DNA of 64,000 nt from Saprospiraceae bacterium. Lineage in GTDB: Bacteria; Bacteroidota; Bacteroidia; Chitinophagales; Saprospiraceae. Location of the stretch: the NCBI GenBank assembly GCA_016710585.1, contig JADJVN010000024.1, positions 1 to 64,000 of the forward strand, written 5' to 3'. Under the pieces are notes generated by a model that ran no database searches, had not been told where the DNA came from, and saw only the letters and a program-made list of their open reading frames with translations. Below are positions 44,659 through 54,285 of the stretch, piece after piece (position 1 is the first letter of the stretch; every line of letters starts with the position of its first letter). Position numbers and translations under genes: made by a program.

Positions 44659-44686
44659 ATTTTTTTGATTTATTTTTTGATTTAAA

Positions 44687-45565
44687 TTATTGTTCTAAAA
44701 TTGGGAAGCTTATTGATTTATTAAAATTTAATTTATCAGATTTAAATTGAATCGCAAGATTCGTTTCATCTTCAGATTCTGTAGCTTTTATTTGTAAAGC
44801 TTTGTTAGTCCATTTACTTGCTTTTCTTGAAACCATACTGTAAAACTTTGCTCTTAGATATTGTTTAATAGAAAGATTTGAAGAAGTTTGATTCGTTGCA
44901 TCTGAACTATAATTAGTTGAAATATTTTCAGTAGATTTTGATAATTCTGAATTATCAATATTTGCGATTTCTTTGGTTGGGATTTGACTTTCAAGTTTAT
45001 TATTAGAATTTGAAATATTGGGCTTATTTTCAATTGGAGTGTTGAAATCTTTTGGTTTATTTAATGATATTGATTCTGTGTTATTAATTGGAGCTGATAC
45101 TGTCGTTAAAGCAGGAGTCTGCACTATAATATTATGCTCAATTGAAGATAGGCCATAAGGAATTGTTTGTGAACTTGAATTGTACTTGCTTGTATTAAAG
45201 GACTTCTTGAATTTTTTTATAAAAGGAACTTGTTTCTCTTGGATGATTGATGGTGTAACAGTAATGGATTCTATATTTACATCATCACGATTGAAAGTGG
45301 GCAGTTGCTCGACTACAAAGGTGTTTTTATCTGTTTTATTTTGATCTTTTGTGAGATAAAGAAACACAGCAGAAAACAGGATTAAAGCAATGCTAGCCGC
45401 CGCAATCATTTTTTTATAAATAGGAAGAAATATAATTTTTCTAGAATTGTTGTGTGAATTGGCATCCATCTCTGATATGATTTTATCAAAGAGATTTGGA
45501 TCGGGACGTTTGTCGTCAAACTCCGATTTATGTTGCTGAATAAACGCTTTCAATTGGTCTGACAT
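44687..45565 (-). CDS. membrane-anchored putative anti-sigma factor
   Basis: 292 residues. A short cytoplasmic N-terminus (DQLKAFIQQHKSEFDDKRPD, PNLFDKIISEM) that resembles the start of Bacteroidota anti-sigma proteins, one membrane helix (about 52-70; KMIAAASIALILFSAVFLYL), then a long Ser/Asn/Thr-rich periplasmic part. The gene overlaps the ECF sigma gene by 38 bases, a normal sign of coupled sigma/anti-sigma translation. No HxxxCxxC zinc motif is visible, so the sigma-binding part is inferred from context. Confidence 0.75.
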   Translation of the reverse strand: MSDQLKAFIQQHKSEFDDKRPDPNLFDKIISEMDANSHNNSRKIIFLPIYKKMIAAASIALILFSAVFLYLTKDQNKTDKNTFVVEQLPTFNRDDVNIESITVTPSIIQEKQVPFIKKFKKSFNTSKYNSSSQTIPYGLSSIEHNIIVQTPALTTVSAPINNTESISLNKPKDFNTPIENKPNISNSNNKLESQIPTKEIANIDNSELSKSTENISTNYSSDATNQTSSNLSIKQYLRAKFYSMVSRKASKWTNKALQIKATESEDETNLAIQFKSDKLNFNKSISFPILEQ

Positions 45566-46112
45566 GACTTTTATTTTTTTTTAAAATTTCAATTAATTTT
45601 ATTTTTGCCCTTAGATACTGACTTCTTGAAGTCGATGAAACGATGCCTAACATTTTAGAAATTTCTTCATGCGAATATTCCTCGAGTACATGTAAAGTAA
45701 ATACAATGCGATATCTTTCTGGCAGTATTTTTATAGCTTCTTGAATCTTAGATATCAACAGCTCATGTTCAGTCTCTAAGTCCAATATTGATTCTTCGTT
45801 TTGAATTTCGATCTCTGAAATAGAAATAGGATCTATGTTTTCATCAATTTGTAACTTTTTATTTTTTTGTATAGTTTGTAAAGCAGTATTGACTGTTATT
45901 TTTTTTATCCAAGCTGGAAGCAATTGTGCATTTTCTAAACTCTTTATGTTTTGAAAAATTTTTACAAAAACGTCTTGAAGTACATCATTTGCTTCATCTG
46001 CATTATTTGTAATTCTCAAACAGACATTGTACATCGGAACAGAGAACTTGTGATAGAGCTCTCGATAGGCGCTTTGATCTCCGTTCTTTACCCGATTTAC
46101 CAATTGGTCCAT
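45528..46112 (-). CDS. ECF-type RNA polymerase sigma factor
   Basis: 194 residues. Region 2 (about 10-75): AYRELYHKFSVPMYNVCLRI, then DEANDVLQDVFVKIFQNI; region 4 (about 125-180): ILPERYRIVFTLHVLEEYSH, then EEISKMLGIVSSTSRSQYLR, the helix-turn-helix that reads the -35 element. It recruits core polymerase to envelope-stress or transport genes. It heads a sigma / anti-sigma / outer-membrane protein operon and probably controls its own promoter. Confidence 0.92.
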   Translation of the reverse strand: MDQLVNRVKNGDQSAYRELYHKFSVPMYNVCLRITNNADEANDVLQDVFVKIFQNIKSLENAQLLPAWIKKITVNTALQTIQKNKKLQIDENIDPISISEIEIQNEESILDLETEHELLISKIQEAIKILPERYRIVFTLHVLEEYSHEEISKMLGIVSSTSRSQYLRAKIKLIEILKKNKSHVRPIESVYSAT

Positions 46113-46240
46113 TTTTTCGCTTTTGTGGTTTTTCTGTTATAAGGATTTTAAATTGTCCGATTCGTTGCAGTCTTTTTAAAATTATTTTTCAATATTTTGT
46201 AATAAATTGATAATCAGTAATTAAACCTTAAAAATATTTT

Positions 46241-46861
46241 TTAGAAAATGATTTTGCACTGATATAACTGCTTTTTTTTCCAAATAAATCTGTAAGGTAA
46301 AGATGCAGATTTACCAGAACTTTCCACCCCAATCCTTGGTGTGGCAATCACTTCATTTTTTGGAATTTCGAAGTTATTTACCTCAATTCTGATTTGAGAA
46401 TTCGGATCATAAAGAGGTATGCCATTGTCTGCCATATTGATCCCCAAAGCCACAGAAAGTGAGCCTGGGCCAGAACTGAGTGCTGGACATAATTTATGTA
46501 TGTCCCTTCTTTTTAACATGGTATCAATTCCTTGAATTGGCTCAATAGCGCGAATGAGCACAGCATGTGGGATGTCGACATCAGCAGTAATAATATTAAA
46601 TAAAGTATGTACGCCATAACAAATGTAGGTGTATGAACTACCTGCTTCTGCATACATCATTTCATTTCTTGGAGTACGCGTATAATTTCTTGCATGACTA
46701 GCCATGTCATCTGGCGCCCAATATGCCTCTGTTTCTGTAATGATCCCAGAGGTTTGGACAGTTCCTTTATATGTTGTTAATATTTTGCCTATCAATGATT
46801 GAGCTATTTCCACAGGATTATGGCTCTTATAAAATTCAATAGGCAAGATTTTATTACTCAC
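46241..46861 (-). CDS. DNA-3-methyladenine glycosylase (AAG/MPG family)
   Basis: 206 residues from a GTG start at 46861. The family active site GIITETEAYWAPDDMASHAR carries the catalytic Glu; YTYICYGVHTLFNIITADVD and VLIRAIEPIQGIDTM are conserved, as is LSSGPGSLSVALGI. It removes alkylated bases (3-methyladenine, hypoxanthine, ethenoadenine) by flipping them out of DNA. It begins 4 bases after the corrected end of the aminopeptidase P gene. Intact and of normal length. Confidence 0.93.
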   Translation of the reverse strand: MSNKILPIEFYKSHNPVEIAQSLIGKILTTYKGTVQTSGIITETEAYWAPDDMASHARNYTRTPRNEMMYAEAGSSYTYICYGVHTLFNIITADVDIPHAVLIRAIEPIQGIDTMLKRRDIHKLCPALSSGPGSLSVALGINMADNGIPLYDPNSQIRIEVNNFEIPKNEVIATPRIGVESSGKSASLPYRFIWKKKQLYQCKIIF

Positions 46862-46865
46862 CTTC

Positions 46866-48637
46866 TTAATATGATTTGCATTTTTCTTTCAGCCAGGTTT
46901 TTTCAGTTTCATTTAAAAATGGACTGATTTTTTTATAACATTTTTTATGATATTCATTAAGCCATTTTCTGTACTCGGACCAAAGGATTTTTTGTCAATT
47001 AGATTAGTATCGATTGGAAATAATGTTACATTTTCAAATGCCAAGAAATTGTCGCCATTCGCCACCGTTAGCACAAGATTCTCCACACGAATTCCATGAC
47101 TATCTTCCTTATAGAATCCGGGTTCATTTGATGTCAACATGCCTGCTACGAGCTCTGTCATTCCCCTTTGATTCCATGCTGAAACGATACCTTGCGGCGG
47201 TTCGTGTACATTCATAAAAAATCCAACACCATGACCGGTTCCGTGACCATAATTAAGCCCCATTTTCCATAAATGCTGTCGAGCGAAAGCATCTATTTGA
47301 ATTCCTTTGGTTCCTATTGGAAATATTAATCTGCACACATCTATATGTCCTTTCAATACTGCAGTGTAATGTGATTTTATCTCATCACTGATTGGTCCTA
47401 GAGCTATAGTTCGAGTGATGTCAGTTGTTCCATCTAGATATTGGCCACCTGAATCGATTAATAAAACACCTTCATTTTTAATTTTTGCTGAAGTTTTTTC
47501 TTCTGGACGATAATGGATGATGGCTCCATTTCCTTTATACCCGACGATGGCAAAAAAACTTTCACTCACATAATTAGGCATAGAAGCTCTGGACTTGGAT
47601 ATGGTTTGTGCCAATTCAAATTCAGTTGGGGTCTTATTTGATTTCAACTGATCTTCTAGCCACATGAACGCTTTGGTTAGTGCAGCGCCATCTTTAGCCA
47701 TTACATTTCTAATATGTTTAATTTCTTTATCATTCTTAATGGCTTTCATACTCATAGCAGCACTTGTCTTGCCAAGTAGCGAATTTTTTGGAATAGATAA
47801 GGCCAGTCGAGCATTTATTGTGCTGGTATCAACCCATACTTTTTTATTGTCTGTTTTACTCAAGATCTCAGTGATTTGATCGTAATTCATCAATTCAATA
47901 CCGTCCTTTTCTAGTTGAAGTTTTAGCTCTGGACTTATTTTTTGAGGATTGATAAATAATCTGGTTTTTTTATTATCAATAAGAAGGTAAGATATAAATA
48001 CAGGGTTGCAGTCCACATCATTCCCGCGAAGATTTAAGACATGAGCCACTTCATCCAAGGCAGAAATGACGAAATAGTCTGCTCCAGATTCCTTCATTTG
48101 CTCTCGTAAGTATTTAATTTTGTCTTTTCGGCTTTTACCTGCGTATTTTATGTCGTGTTCATATATTTTCGAACTGCTTAGGGCAGGCCGATCTTTCCAT
48201 ACTTTTTGGAATAAATCCCCAGAATCTTTTAATAGGATTGATTTTTCACTGAGGGCTTTGTCAAATTGAGTGATTTGACCAAGGGAGAAACAATGAAAAT
48301 CACAAGCAACCGTTTGACCAGCTTTGAGATTTTGGCAAAGCCAATCAATATATTCAGCTTGTGTCTGCACAATCAGTTTATGTAAAACAAAGCCAGTTTG
48401 CTTCAATTCATGTTCGGCTTGAAGGAAATAACGTACATCAGTCCACAGTCCAGCATGATCCTTTGTGATAATCGCCGTTCCGGCAGAACCAGTGAAACCT
48501 GTGATCCATGCCCTGGTTTGCCAAAAGCTAGGTGGATATTCGCTTTGATGTGGATCTGCTGTGCCTATGATATAGGCATCTATATGATTCAAGGACATTT
48601 GTTGTCTAACAGCCGTTAAATTTGCTTGTAAACTCAT
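46866..48637 (-). CDS. pepP: Xaa-Pro aminopeptidase P (M24B), one-base frameshift near the C-terminus
   Basis: As sequenced the frame ends at 46913 (574 residues). Metal ligands are present: LLIDSGGQYLDGTTDITRT with two Asp, HGTGHGVGFFMNVHEPPQGI with His, TSNEPGFYKED and IRVENLVLTV with Glu. It is the large three-domain form. After DTNLIDKKS the tail is non-homologous, whereas the other frame across the A6 run (T6 at 46988-46993 on the plus strand) gives LWSEYRKWLNEYHKKCYKKI, then SPFLNETEKTWLKEKCKSY with stop at 46866, the normal C-terminus. It removes N-terminal residues before proline. The core is intact either way. Confidence 0.9.
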
Positions 48638-48775
48638 TTATTTAAATTTATATATTAAATAATTTTATAATATGAATGTTTTTTATCTATATTTGTACCG
48701 AAAAGTAAGGATAAACTATCATATGTAATAGAACTAAATTTTTCAAAATCTTGTTTTCAATATAGTAAGTTAAAT

Positions 48776-50341
48776 ATGATCAAACAGAGTTTAAGTCAAA
48801 AAATGCTTCAAAAGCTGTCTCCACAGCAGATTCAGTTAATGAAGTTATTGCAAATACCCACCGCTGTCTTAGACCAACGTATTCAAGAGGAGCTTGAGGC
48901 GAATCCTGCATTGGAAGAAGGGGAGAATGAGGAAGAATTGTATGATAATTATGAGAAAACCGACGACAGTACCAATGATGCTGAAGTAGACGATGACTAT
49001 GAGAAAGATGATTTCATGGAGACTGAACCAATCCACATAGATGAAGGCGGTCAAAGTGATTTTGAGGAATATATCAATCAATACATGGATGATGATACTG
49101 CTTCTTATCGGTACAAAGCTGATGATTATAATGGAGAGGCAGAACAAAATAAAACGATACCGATTGCAATAGAAAATACATTTCACGATCACCTTGAGAA
49201 GCAAATAGGGCTTTTGAATCTTAAGAATGAAGACCAATATAAGATTGCATTACAGATCATAGGTAGTATCGACGATGATGGTTATTTACGTCGAGAACCA
49301 AATGCGATCATTGATGACCTTGTTTTTTCTCAAAATTTGGATACCAATGAGAAAGAGATAAATGGCATCTTGACTAAGATCCAGAATTTTGATCCTCCAG
49401 GCGTAGGCGCTAGGAATCTAAGGGAGTGCTTGATGATACAAATCAAATTTAAGCAGCGTCCTGAAGTGAAAAAAGCTCAGATGAAAGTCTACAAGCTTGC
49501 AGAACTAATTCTAGACAAGTATTTCGAAGAATTTTCTAAAAAGCATTATGTAAGATTACAAAGAGCTTTAGGCTTATCTGAAATGCAGCTTAAAGATGCG
49601 ATAGATGAAATATTGAAATTGAATCCCAAGCCTTCTTCTGGATATGTTGATTCTAGTCAAGGCAGTTCTATGTCTGGACAATTCATTGTCCCAGATTTTA
49701 CTGTATTAAATCGCGATGGCGAGTTAGAGCTATCTTTAAATTCTAGGAACGCACCAGATCTACGCATTAATGATCAATATTTAGATATGTTGAGATCCTA
49801 TAATGATCATAAGAAAAATGGCTCCAATGGAAAAAAAGAAAAGGAAGCTATTCTTTTTATAAAGCAAAAAATTGAAGGCGCAAAATGGTTTATTGATGCT
49901 ATTAAGCAAAGACAGGATACGCTCTATAGAACGATGTATTCTATAATGCAATACCAACAAGAATACTTTTTTACAGGAGATCAAAAAAAATTGAAACCCA
50001 TGATCCTCAAAGATATCGCTGAGGTGACGAGTCTCGATATCTCGACGGTGTCTAGGGTGGCGAATAGTAAATATGTTCAAACTGAGTTTGGCACAAAGAG
50101 AATTAAAGAGTTTTTTTCTGAATCTTTACAAAATGAAGAAGGGGATGAGGTCTCAACATTGGAAGTGAAAAAAATTCTTTCAGAACTGGTAGGGGGTGAG
50201 AGTAAAAAGAAACCACATAGTGATGAAAAGCTGAAAGATCTTTTAATGAAAAAAGGTTATAATATAGCTAGAAGGACGATTGCAAAATATCGCGAACAAC
50301 TGAACATTCCAGTAGCAAGACTAAGAAAAGAACTGGTCTAA
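48776..50341 (+). CDS. rpoN: RNA polymerase sigma-54 factor
   Basis: 521 residues. Region I, Gln/Leu-rich (SQKMLQKLSPQQIQLMKLLQ), acidic region II (about 45-110), core-binding domain (about 120-250), the helix-turn-helix near ITSLDISTVSRVANSKYVQT (written here as DIAEVTSLDISTVSRVANSK), and the RpoN box ARRTIAKYREQLNIP near the end. It directs transcription from -24/-12 promoters with enhancer-binding ATPases. A TATATTTG -7 element lies at 48688-48695. Intact. Confidence 0.95.
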   Translation: MIKQSLSQKMLQKLSPQQIQLMKLLQIPTAVLDQRIQEELEANPALEEGENEEELYDNYEKTDDSTNDAEVDDDYEKDDFMETEPIHIDEGGQSDFEEYINQYMDDDTASYRYKADDYNGEAEQNKTIPIAIENTFHDHLEKQIGLLNLKNEDQYKIALQIIGSIDDDGYLRREPNAIIDDLVFSQNLDTNEKEINGILTKIQNFDPPGVGARNLRECLMIQIKFKQRPEVKKAQMKVYKLAELILDKYFEEFSKKHYVRLQRALGLSEMQLKDAIDEILKLNPKPSSGYVDSSQGSSMSGQFIVPDFTVLNRDGELELSLNSRNAPDLRINDQYLDMLRSYNDHKKNGSNGKKEKEAILFIKQKIEGAKWFIDAIKQRQDTLYRTMYSIMQYQQEYFFTGDQKKLKPMILKDIAEVTSLDISTVSRVANSKYVQTEFGTKRIKEFFSESLQNEEGDEVSTLEVKKILSELVGGESKKKPHSDEKLKDLLMKKGYNIARRTIAKYREQLNIPVARLRKELV

Positions 50342-50346
50342 ACAAA

Positions 50347-50697
50347 TTAGATTTCTATCGCGATATATTCATATTTCGCGTTGAGCTGAGGGTATTTTTT
50401 TATTGAAATATTACATTTTTGTATATTGGAATATTTGCCCATTATTTCATTGCGAATATTTAAAATGAGGGTTTCCATTAAATCTTCAGAATGCTTCATG
50501 ACTTCTTTTATCATTGAAGTTATTTCAACGTAATCTATACATTGCTCTATGCTAATTTTATCAGTAACATTAATGGCATAAGTGATATAGACATTGATAT
50601 TAAATTTTTGATTTATTTTTTTTTCTCCATTGTAGAGTCCATGATTGGCGTAAAATTCGAGGTCTTTAATCGTCAATGTAAAAAGCGTTTCTTCCAT
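50347..50697 (-). CDS. folB: dihydroneopterin aldolase
   Basis: 116 residues. The start LFTLTIKDLEFYANHGLYNG, then EKKINQKFNINV, holds the catalytic Glu; the end NISIKKYPQLNAKYEYIAIE carries the active-site Lys. Makes 6-hydroxymethyl-dihydropterin for folate. Convergent with rpoN, five bases from its stop. A single-gene unit of normal length. Confidence 0.9.
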   Translation of the reverse strand: MEETLFTLTIKDLEFYANHGLYNGEKKINQKFNINVYITYAINVTDKISIEQCIDYVEITSMIKEVMKHSEDLMETLILNIRNEIMGKYSNIQKCNISIKKYPQLNAKYEYIAIEI

Positions 50698-50877
50698 TAT
50701 TTTTGTTTTAACTTTTAAGTAAATAATGTTGCTAAAGTAAAACTATTATTGGACATTAATCTTGCTATGGTATTTTTTCATTTTTTCATAAATAATAAAA
50801 TCGACCATCTAGAAAGGATTGAAAAGCTAATTATTGGCTAAATTCATTATCTTTGAGCTTTAAATATACATGATAAA

Positions 50878-52073
50878 ATGGCGTCTATAAATCAGCGACA
50901 AGACAATTACGAAGGACATGATTATTATAATGTTGATGAGCTACTAAGTGAGGATCATTTACTCGCAAGGCAGGCTGTGAGGGAATGGGTGAAGAAAGAA
51001 GTGAGCCCTATCATTGAAGCTTATTCTGACAAGCATGAATGTCCAAGGCATTTATTCAAAGGTCTTGCTGAAATCGGTGCTTATGGTCCAAGTCTCCCAC
51101 CCGAATATGGTGGTGGTGGTATGGATGAGATCGCTTATGGGGTCATCATGCAAGAACTAGAAAGGGGTGACTCTGGGATTCGTTCCATGGCTTCTGTTCA
51201 AGGAAGCTTAGTCATGTATCCAATTTATAAATTTGCTAGTGAGGAACAAAAACAAAAATATCTTCCCAAACTTGGATCTGGGGATCTTATAGGCTGTTTC
51301 GGTCTGACTGAACCAGATTTTGGCTCTAATCCTGCAGGGATGGTGACCAACGTGAAAGATGATGGAGATGCATATATTCTCAATGGTGCAAAAATGTGGA
51401 TCACCAATTCACCCGTGGCAGATCTAGCCGTGGTTTGGGCAAAAAATGAACAAGGAGAGATTCTTGGGATGGTCGTCGAGAAAGATGCAAAGGGATTCTC
51501 AGCACCAGAAATCCATGGAAAATGGAGTTTAAGAGCCTCCATTACAGGAGAGTTGGTCTTTGAAGACGTAAGGGTCCCAAAATCTCAAGTTTTCCCCAAT
51601 GTGAAAGGATTAAAAGGCCCATTGACCTGTTTGTCTAAGGCGAGATATGGCATAGCCTGGGGAGCAATCGGTGCAGCTTTAGACTGCTATGATGTTGCAC
51701 TTAAATACTCTAAACAAAGAATACAATTCGGCAAGCCTTTAGCTGGATTTCAATTGACACAAAAAAAGTTGGCTGAAATGATTACAGAAATCACCAAAGC
51801 GCAACTTTTAGCGTGGAGATTAGGACATTGGCAAATCAAGGTAAAGCAACACCAGCTCAAATTTCAATGGCAAAGAGAAATAATGTGAATATGGCTCTTG
51901 TCATCGCAAGAGAGGCTAGACAAATATTAGGTGGAATGGGAATCACTAATGAATATCCAATCATGCGTCATATGATGAATCTCGAGACAGTATTGACTTA
52001 TGAAGGAACTCATGATATTCATTTATTGATCACTGGAATGGATGTCACAGGAGAAAATGCTTTCAACGGTTAA
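50878..52073 (+). CDS. acyl-CoA dehydrogenase, glutaryl-CoA type, one-base frameshift
   Basis: The N-terminal 310 residues (from ATG 50878) are followed at about 51826-51831 by a shift; the next frame (LANQGKATPAQISMAKRNNV...) completes the protein to 52073, about 398 residues in total. Restoring one T gives AWRLGHLANQG. Motifs: RSMASVQGSLVMYPIY (the substrate Arg of glutaryl-CoA dehydrogenases), CFGLTEPDFGSNPAGM, KMWITNSPVADLAVVWA, RIQFGKPLAGFQLTQ, and the catalytic Glu in TYEGTHDIH. Converts glutaryl-CoA to crotonyl-CoA with FAD. All catalytic residues survive on either side of the lesion, so a consensus error is the likeliest cause. Confidence 0.9.
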
Positions 52074-52088
52074 TTATTTTTTGTAGTC

Positions 52089-53516
52089 TTAATTGATTAT
52101 TGGAAAAATATACAAGCAGAAAAGAAAAATTAAAACAATACATACAAGGTTCATGATGAATCCAATTTTGAGCATGGATCTCATCTCAATCATCCCACTG
52201 GAGAATGCAATAGCATTGGGTGGTGTGCCCATAGGCAACATCGATGCACAACTTGCTGCTAAGGTCATCGCTAAGCCTAATTGAATTCCGGAATAATTCA
52301 TTGACTCAGCAATACCTCCAATGATCGGTGCCAATACAATTACTTGAGCTATATTACTCATCAGCTCACTGAGAAATATTGAAATGAGTATGATCATAAT
52401 CAGAATACTAGAAAATCCAATCGCTCCAAATGACTGAATATATTCTCCTATTAATTTTAATAATCCAACTTTTTCCAAAGCATTAGCCAAAGCCATCCCA
52501 CCTCCAAATAGAAGTAGAATACCCCAAGACATTTTTTTGGTATCCTCCCATTCCAACAGGGCTGTACTTTTGTCAATTCTTATAATGAATAATAAAAGCC
52601 CACCTGTCAAAGCAATTCTAGTATCATCTAATTTTATTGGAAGAAATCCATTCAGCAAATCTTTGAATATCCAAAGTATTACTGTAAAAAGGAATATAGA
52701 TATAACACTAATTTCAGCTTTATTCATTTTTCCCAATGACTTAATTTCTTTTTTAATAAATTGGACTATTTCTGGATTTGATTTTATTGTATTGGGATAC
52801 ATGAATTTTACTAAAATAAAATATAAGCAAATCAAGATAACAATGGCAAGAGGAGTACAGATAGCCATCCATTTGAAAAAGGAAATTTCTTGATGGTTTT
52901 GGCTTTGTAAATAGCTATTGAATGCAACATTTGGTGGCGTTCCAATGATGGTCGCGATGCCACCAAAATTGGAAGCATAGGCGATCACAATCATCATGCA
53001 GAATGAGAAATTTTTTACACTTCTTGAATCAATAGATGGAGTGGTCTCGACCATTTTGATGACGGCGAGAGCTATGGGAAACATCATCATGGTGGTTGCA
53101 GTATTGCTCAGCCACATACTTAAAAATCCTGTTGAAATAATAAATCCAAGAATAACTTTATTGCCACTAGTTCCTGTAATATTTATAATATTCAATGCAA
53201 TTCGCTTGTGCAAATTCCACTTTTCAATCGCAAGGCTAAGAAAAAATCCACCCATAAATAGAAAAATCATTGGATTAGAATAAGCCTTGGAGATGCTGTC
53301 CCAGCTCAGTACATCATGATATGGAAAAATTAAAATTGGGAATAATGCTACGACAGGCAATGGCAATAATTCTAAAGTCCAAAATGCAATCATCAGAAGT
53401 GCAATGGCACTTACAAAAACTTGTTCTGAAGTAAACGACAATGGATTAACAAACCAATAAACCCAAACTATGAATACTACAGCAATAATTTTAAGAATTT
53501 GTTGATCTATTTTCAT
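52089..53516 (-). CDS. DASS/SLC13 family sodium-coupled anion transporter
   Basis: 475 residues with about eleven to twelve membrane helices. The two SNT-type substrate loops are LSNTATTMMMFPIALAVIKM (first half) and the matching MSNIAQVIVLAPIIGGIAES (second half); IGTPPNVAFNSYLQS and PMGTPPNAIAFSSGMI are the paired family signatures. Transports dicarboxylates, citrate or sulfate with Na+. Specificity cannot be read from sequence. Intact, alone, 16 bases from the convergent dehydrogenase stop. Confidence 0.9.
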   Translation of the reverse strand: MKIDQQILKIIAVVFIVWVYWFVNPLSFTSEQVFVSAIALLMIAFWTLELLPLPVVALFPILIFPYHDVLSWDSISKAYSNPMIFLFMGGFFLSLAIEKWNLHKRIALNIINITGTSGNKVILGFIISTGFLSMWLSNTATTMMMFPIALAVIKMVETTPSIDSRSVKNFSFCMMIVIAYASNFGGIATIIGTPPNVAFNSYLQSQNHQEISFFKWMAICTPLAIVILICLYFILVKFMYPNTIKSNPEIVQFIKKEIKSLGKMNKAEISVISIFLFTVILWIFKDLLNGFLPIKLDDTRIALTGGLLLFIIRIDKSTALLEWEDTKKMSWGILLLFGGGMALANALEKVGLLKLIGEYIQSFGAIGFSSILIMIILISIFLSELMSNIAQVIVLAPIIGGIAESMNYSGIQLGLAMTLAASCASMLPMGTPPNAIAFSSGMIEMRSMLKIGFIMNLVCIVLIFLFCLYIFPIIN

Positions 53517-53549
53517 ACTCCCTTATTAGGCGTAAACTGATTTTTAATT

Positions 53550-54233
53550 CTACAATAATAAATTCTGATAAGTCATTTTTATCTCATCTGGATTAACTTT
53601 TTTCATATACATCTTCATGGCTATATAATTTGCATATTGTACTTTAAGCCATGAATTACTAGAATATTTTCGTGCTGAAACTAAAGTGTATTTTGAGATA
53701 ATGATCCTCTTAGCGACTTGCGCTGCGCGATCCATGAGGTCATATTCTTCCATGATGGAATAGTTTTCGTTAAATCCATTTAATTTTATGAATAATTCTT
53801 TTGTTAAAAACATCGATTGATCACCACCTCGGTTCCAAATGAAGTTGAATCGAGTAAAGAAAGAATTCAATAATAATAATGGATTCTTACTTTCGAACTT
53901 TTGACGAAAAAATCCCAGTATATTTTTATCGATTACATTAAATATATCATCATAGAAACTGGATGGAGGTATTGTATCTGCATGGACAAAATAGAAGACT
54001 TCACCTTTTGCATTTCTTGCGCCAATATTCATTTGTACTGCTCTGCTTTTTATAGAAGAATGAAAAATACGTACTTCGTATTTTTTGCAAATTTCAATTG
54101 TTTTATCCGTGCTATTCGCATCGACAATGATGATTTCACTTTTTTTACAGTTTGCTAATAAATGAATAAGCAGTCTTTCAATATTTAATTCTTCATTCCA
54201 AGTTGGAATTACTATACTCAGTTTAATCTCCAA
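53550..54233 (-). CDS. family 2 glycosyltransferase, TIGR04283 type
   Basis: 227 residues. GT-A start MEIKLSIVIPTWNEELNIER, IIIVDANSTDKTIEICKKYE, KSRAVQMNIGARNAKGEVFY, then FVHADTIPPSSF holding the DxD-like metal site (HAD). This is the form called rSAM/selenodomain-associated transferase 2. Substrate unknown. It is the natural companion of the transferase 1 at 34662-35261. Lies between the anion transporter and the T9SS protein on the minus strand. Confidence 0.88.
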   Translation of the reverse strand: MEIKLSIVIPTWNEELNIERLLIHLLANCKKSEIIIVDANSTDKTIEICKKYEVRIFHSSIKSRAVQMNIGARNAKGEVFYFVHADTIPPSSFYDDIFNVIDKNILGFFRQKFESKNPLLLLNSFFTRFNFIWNRGGDQSMFLTKELFIKLNGFNENYSIMEEYDLMDRAAQVAKRIIISKYTLVSARKYSSNSWLKVQYANYIAMKMYMKKVNPDEIKMTYQNLLL

Positions 54234-54285
54234 AGATGAATAGTTTAGACAGGTTTTTCAATTTCTTTAATGGTGATTTATTTTG

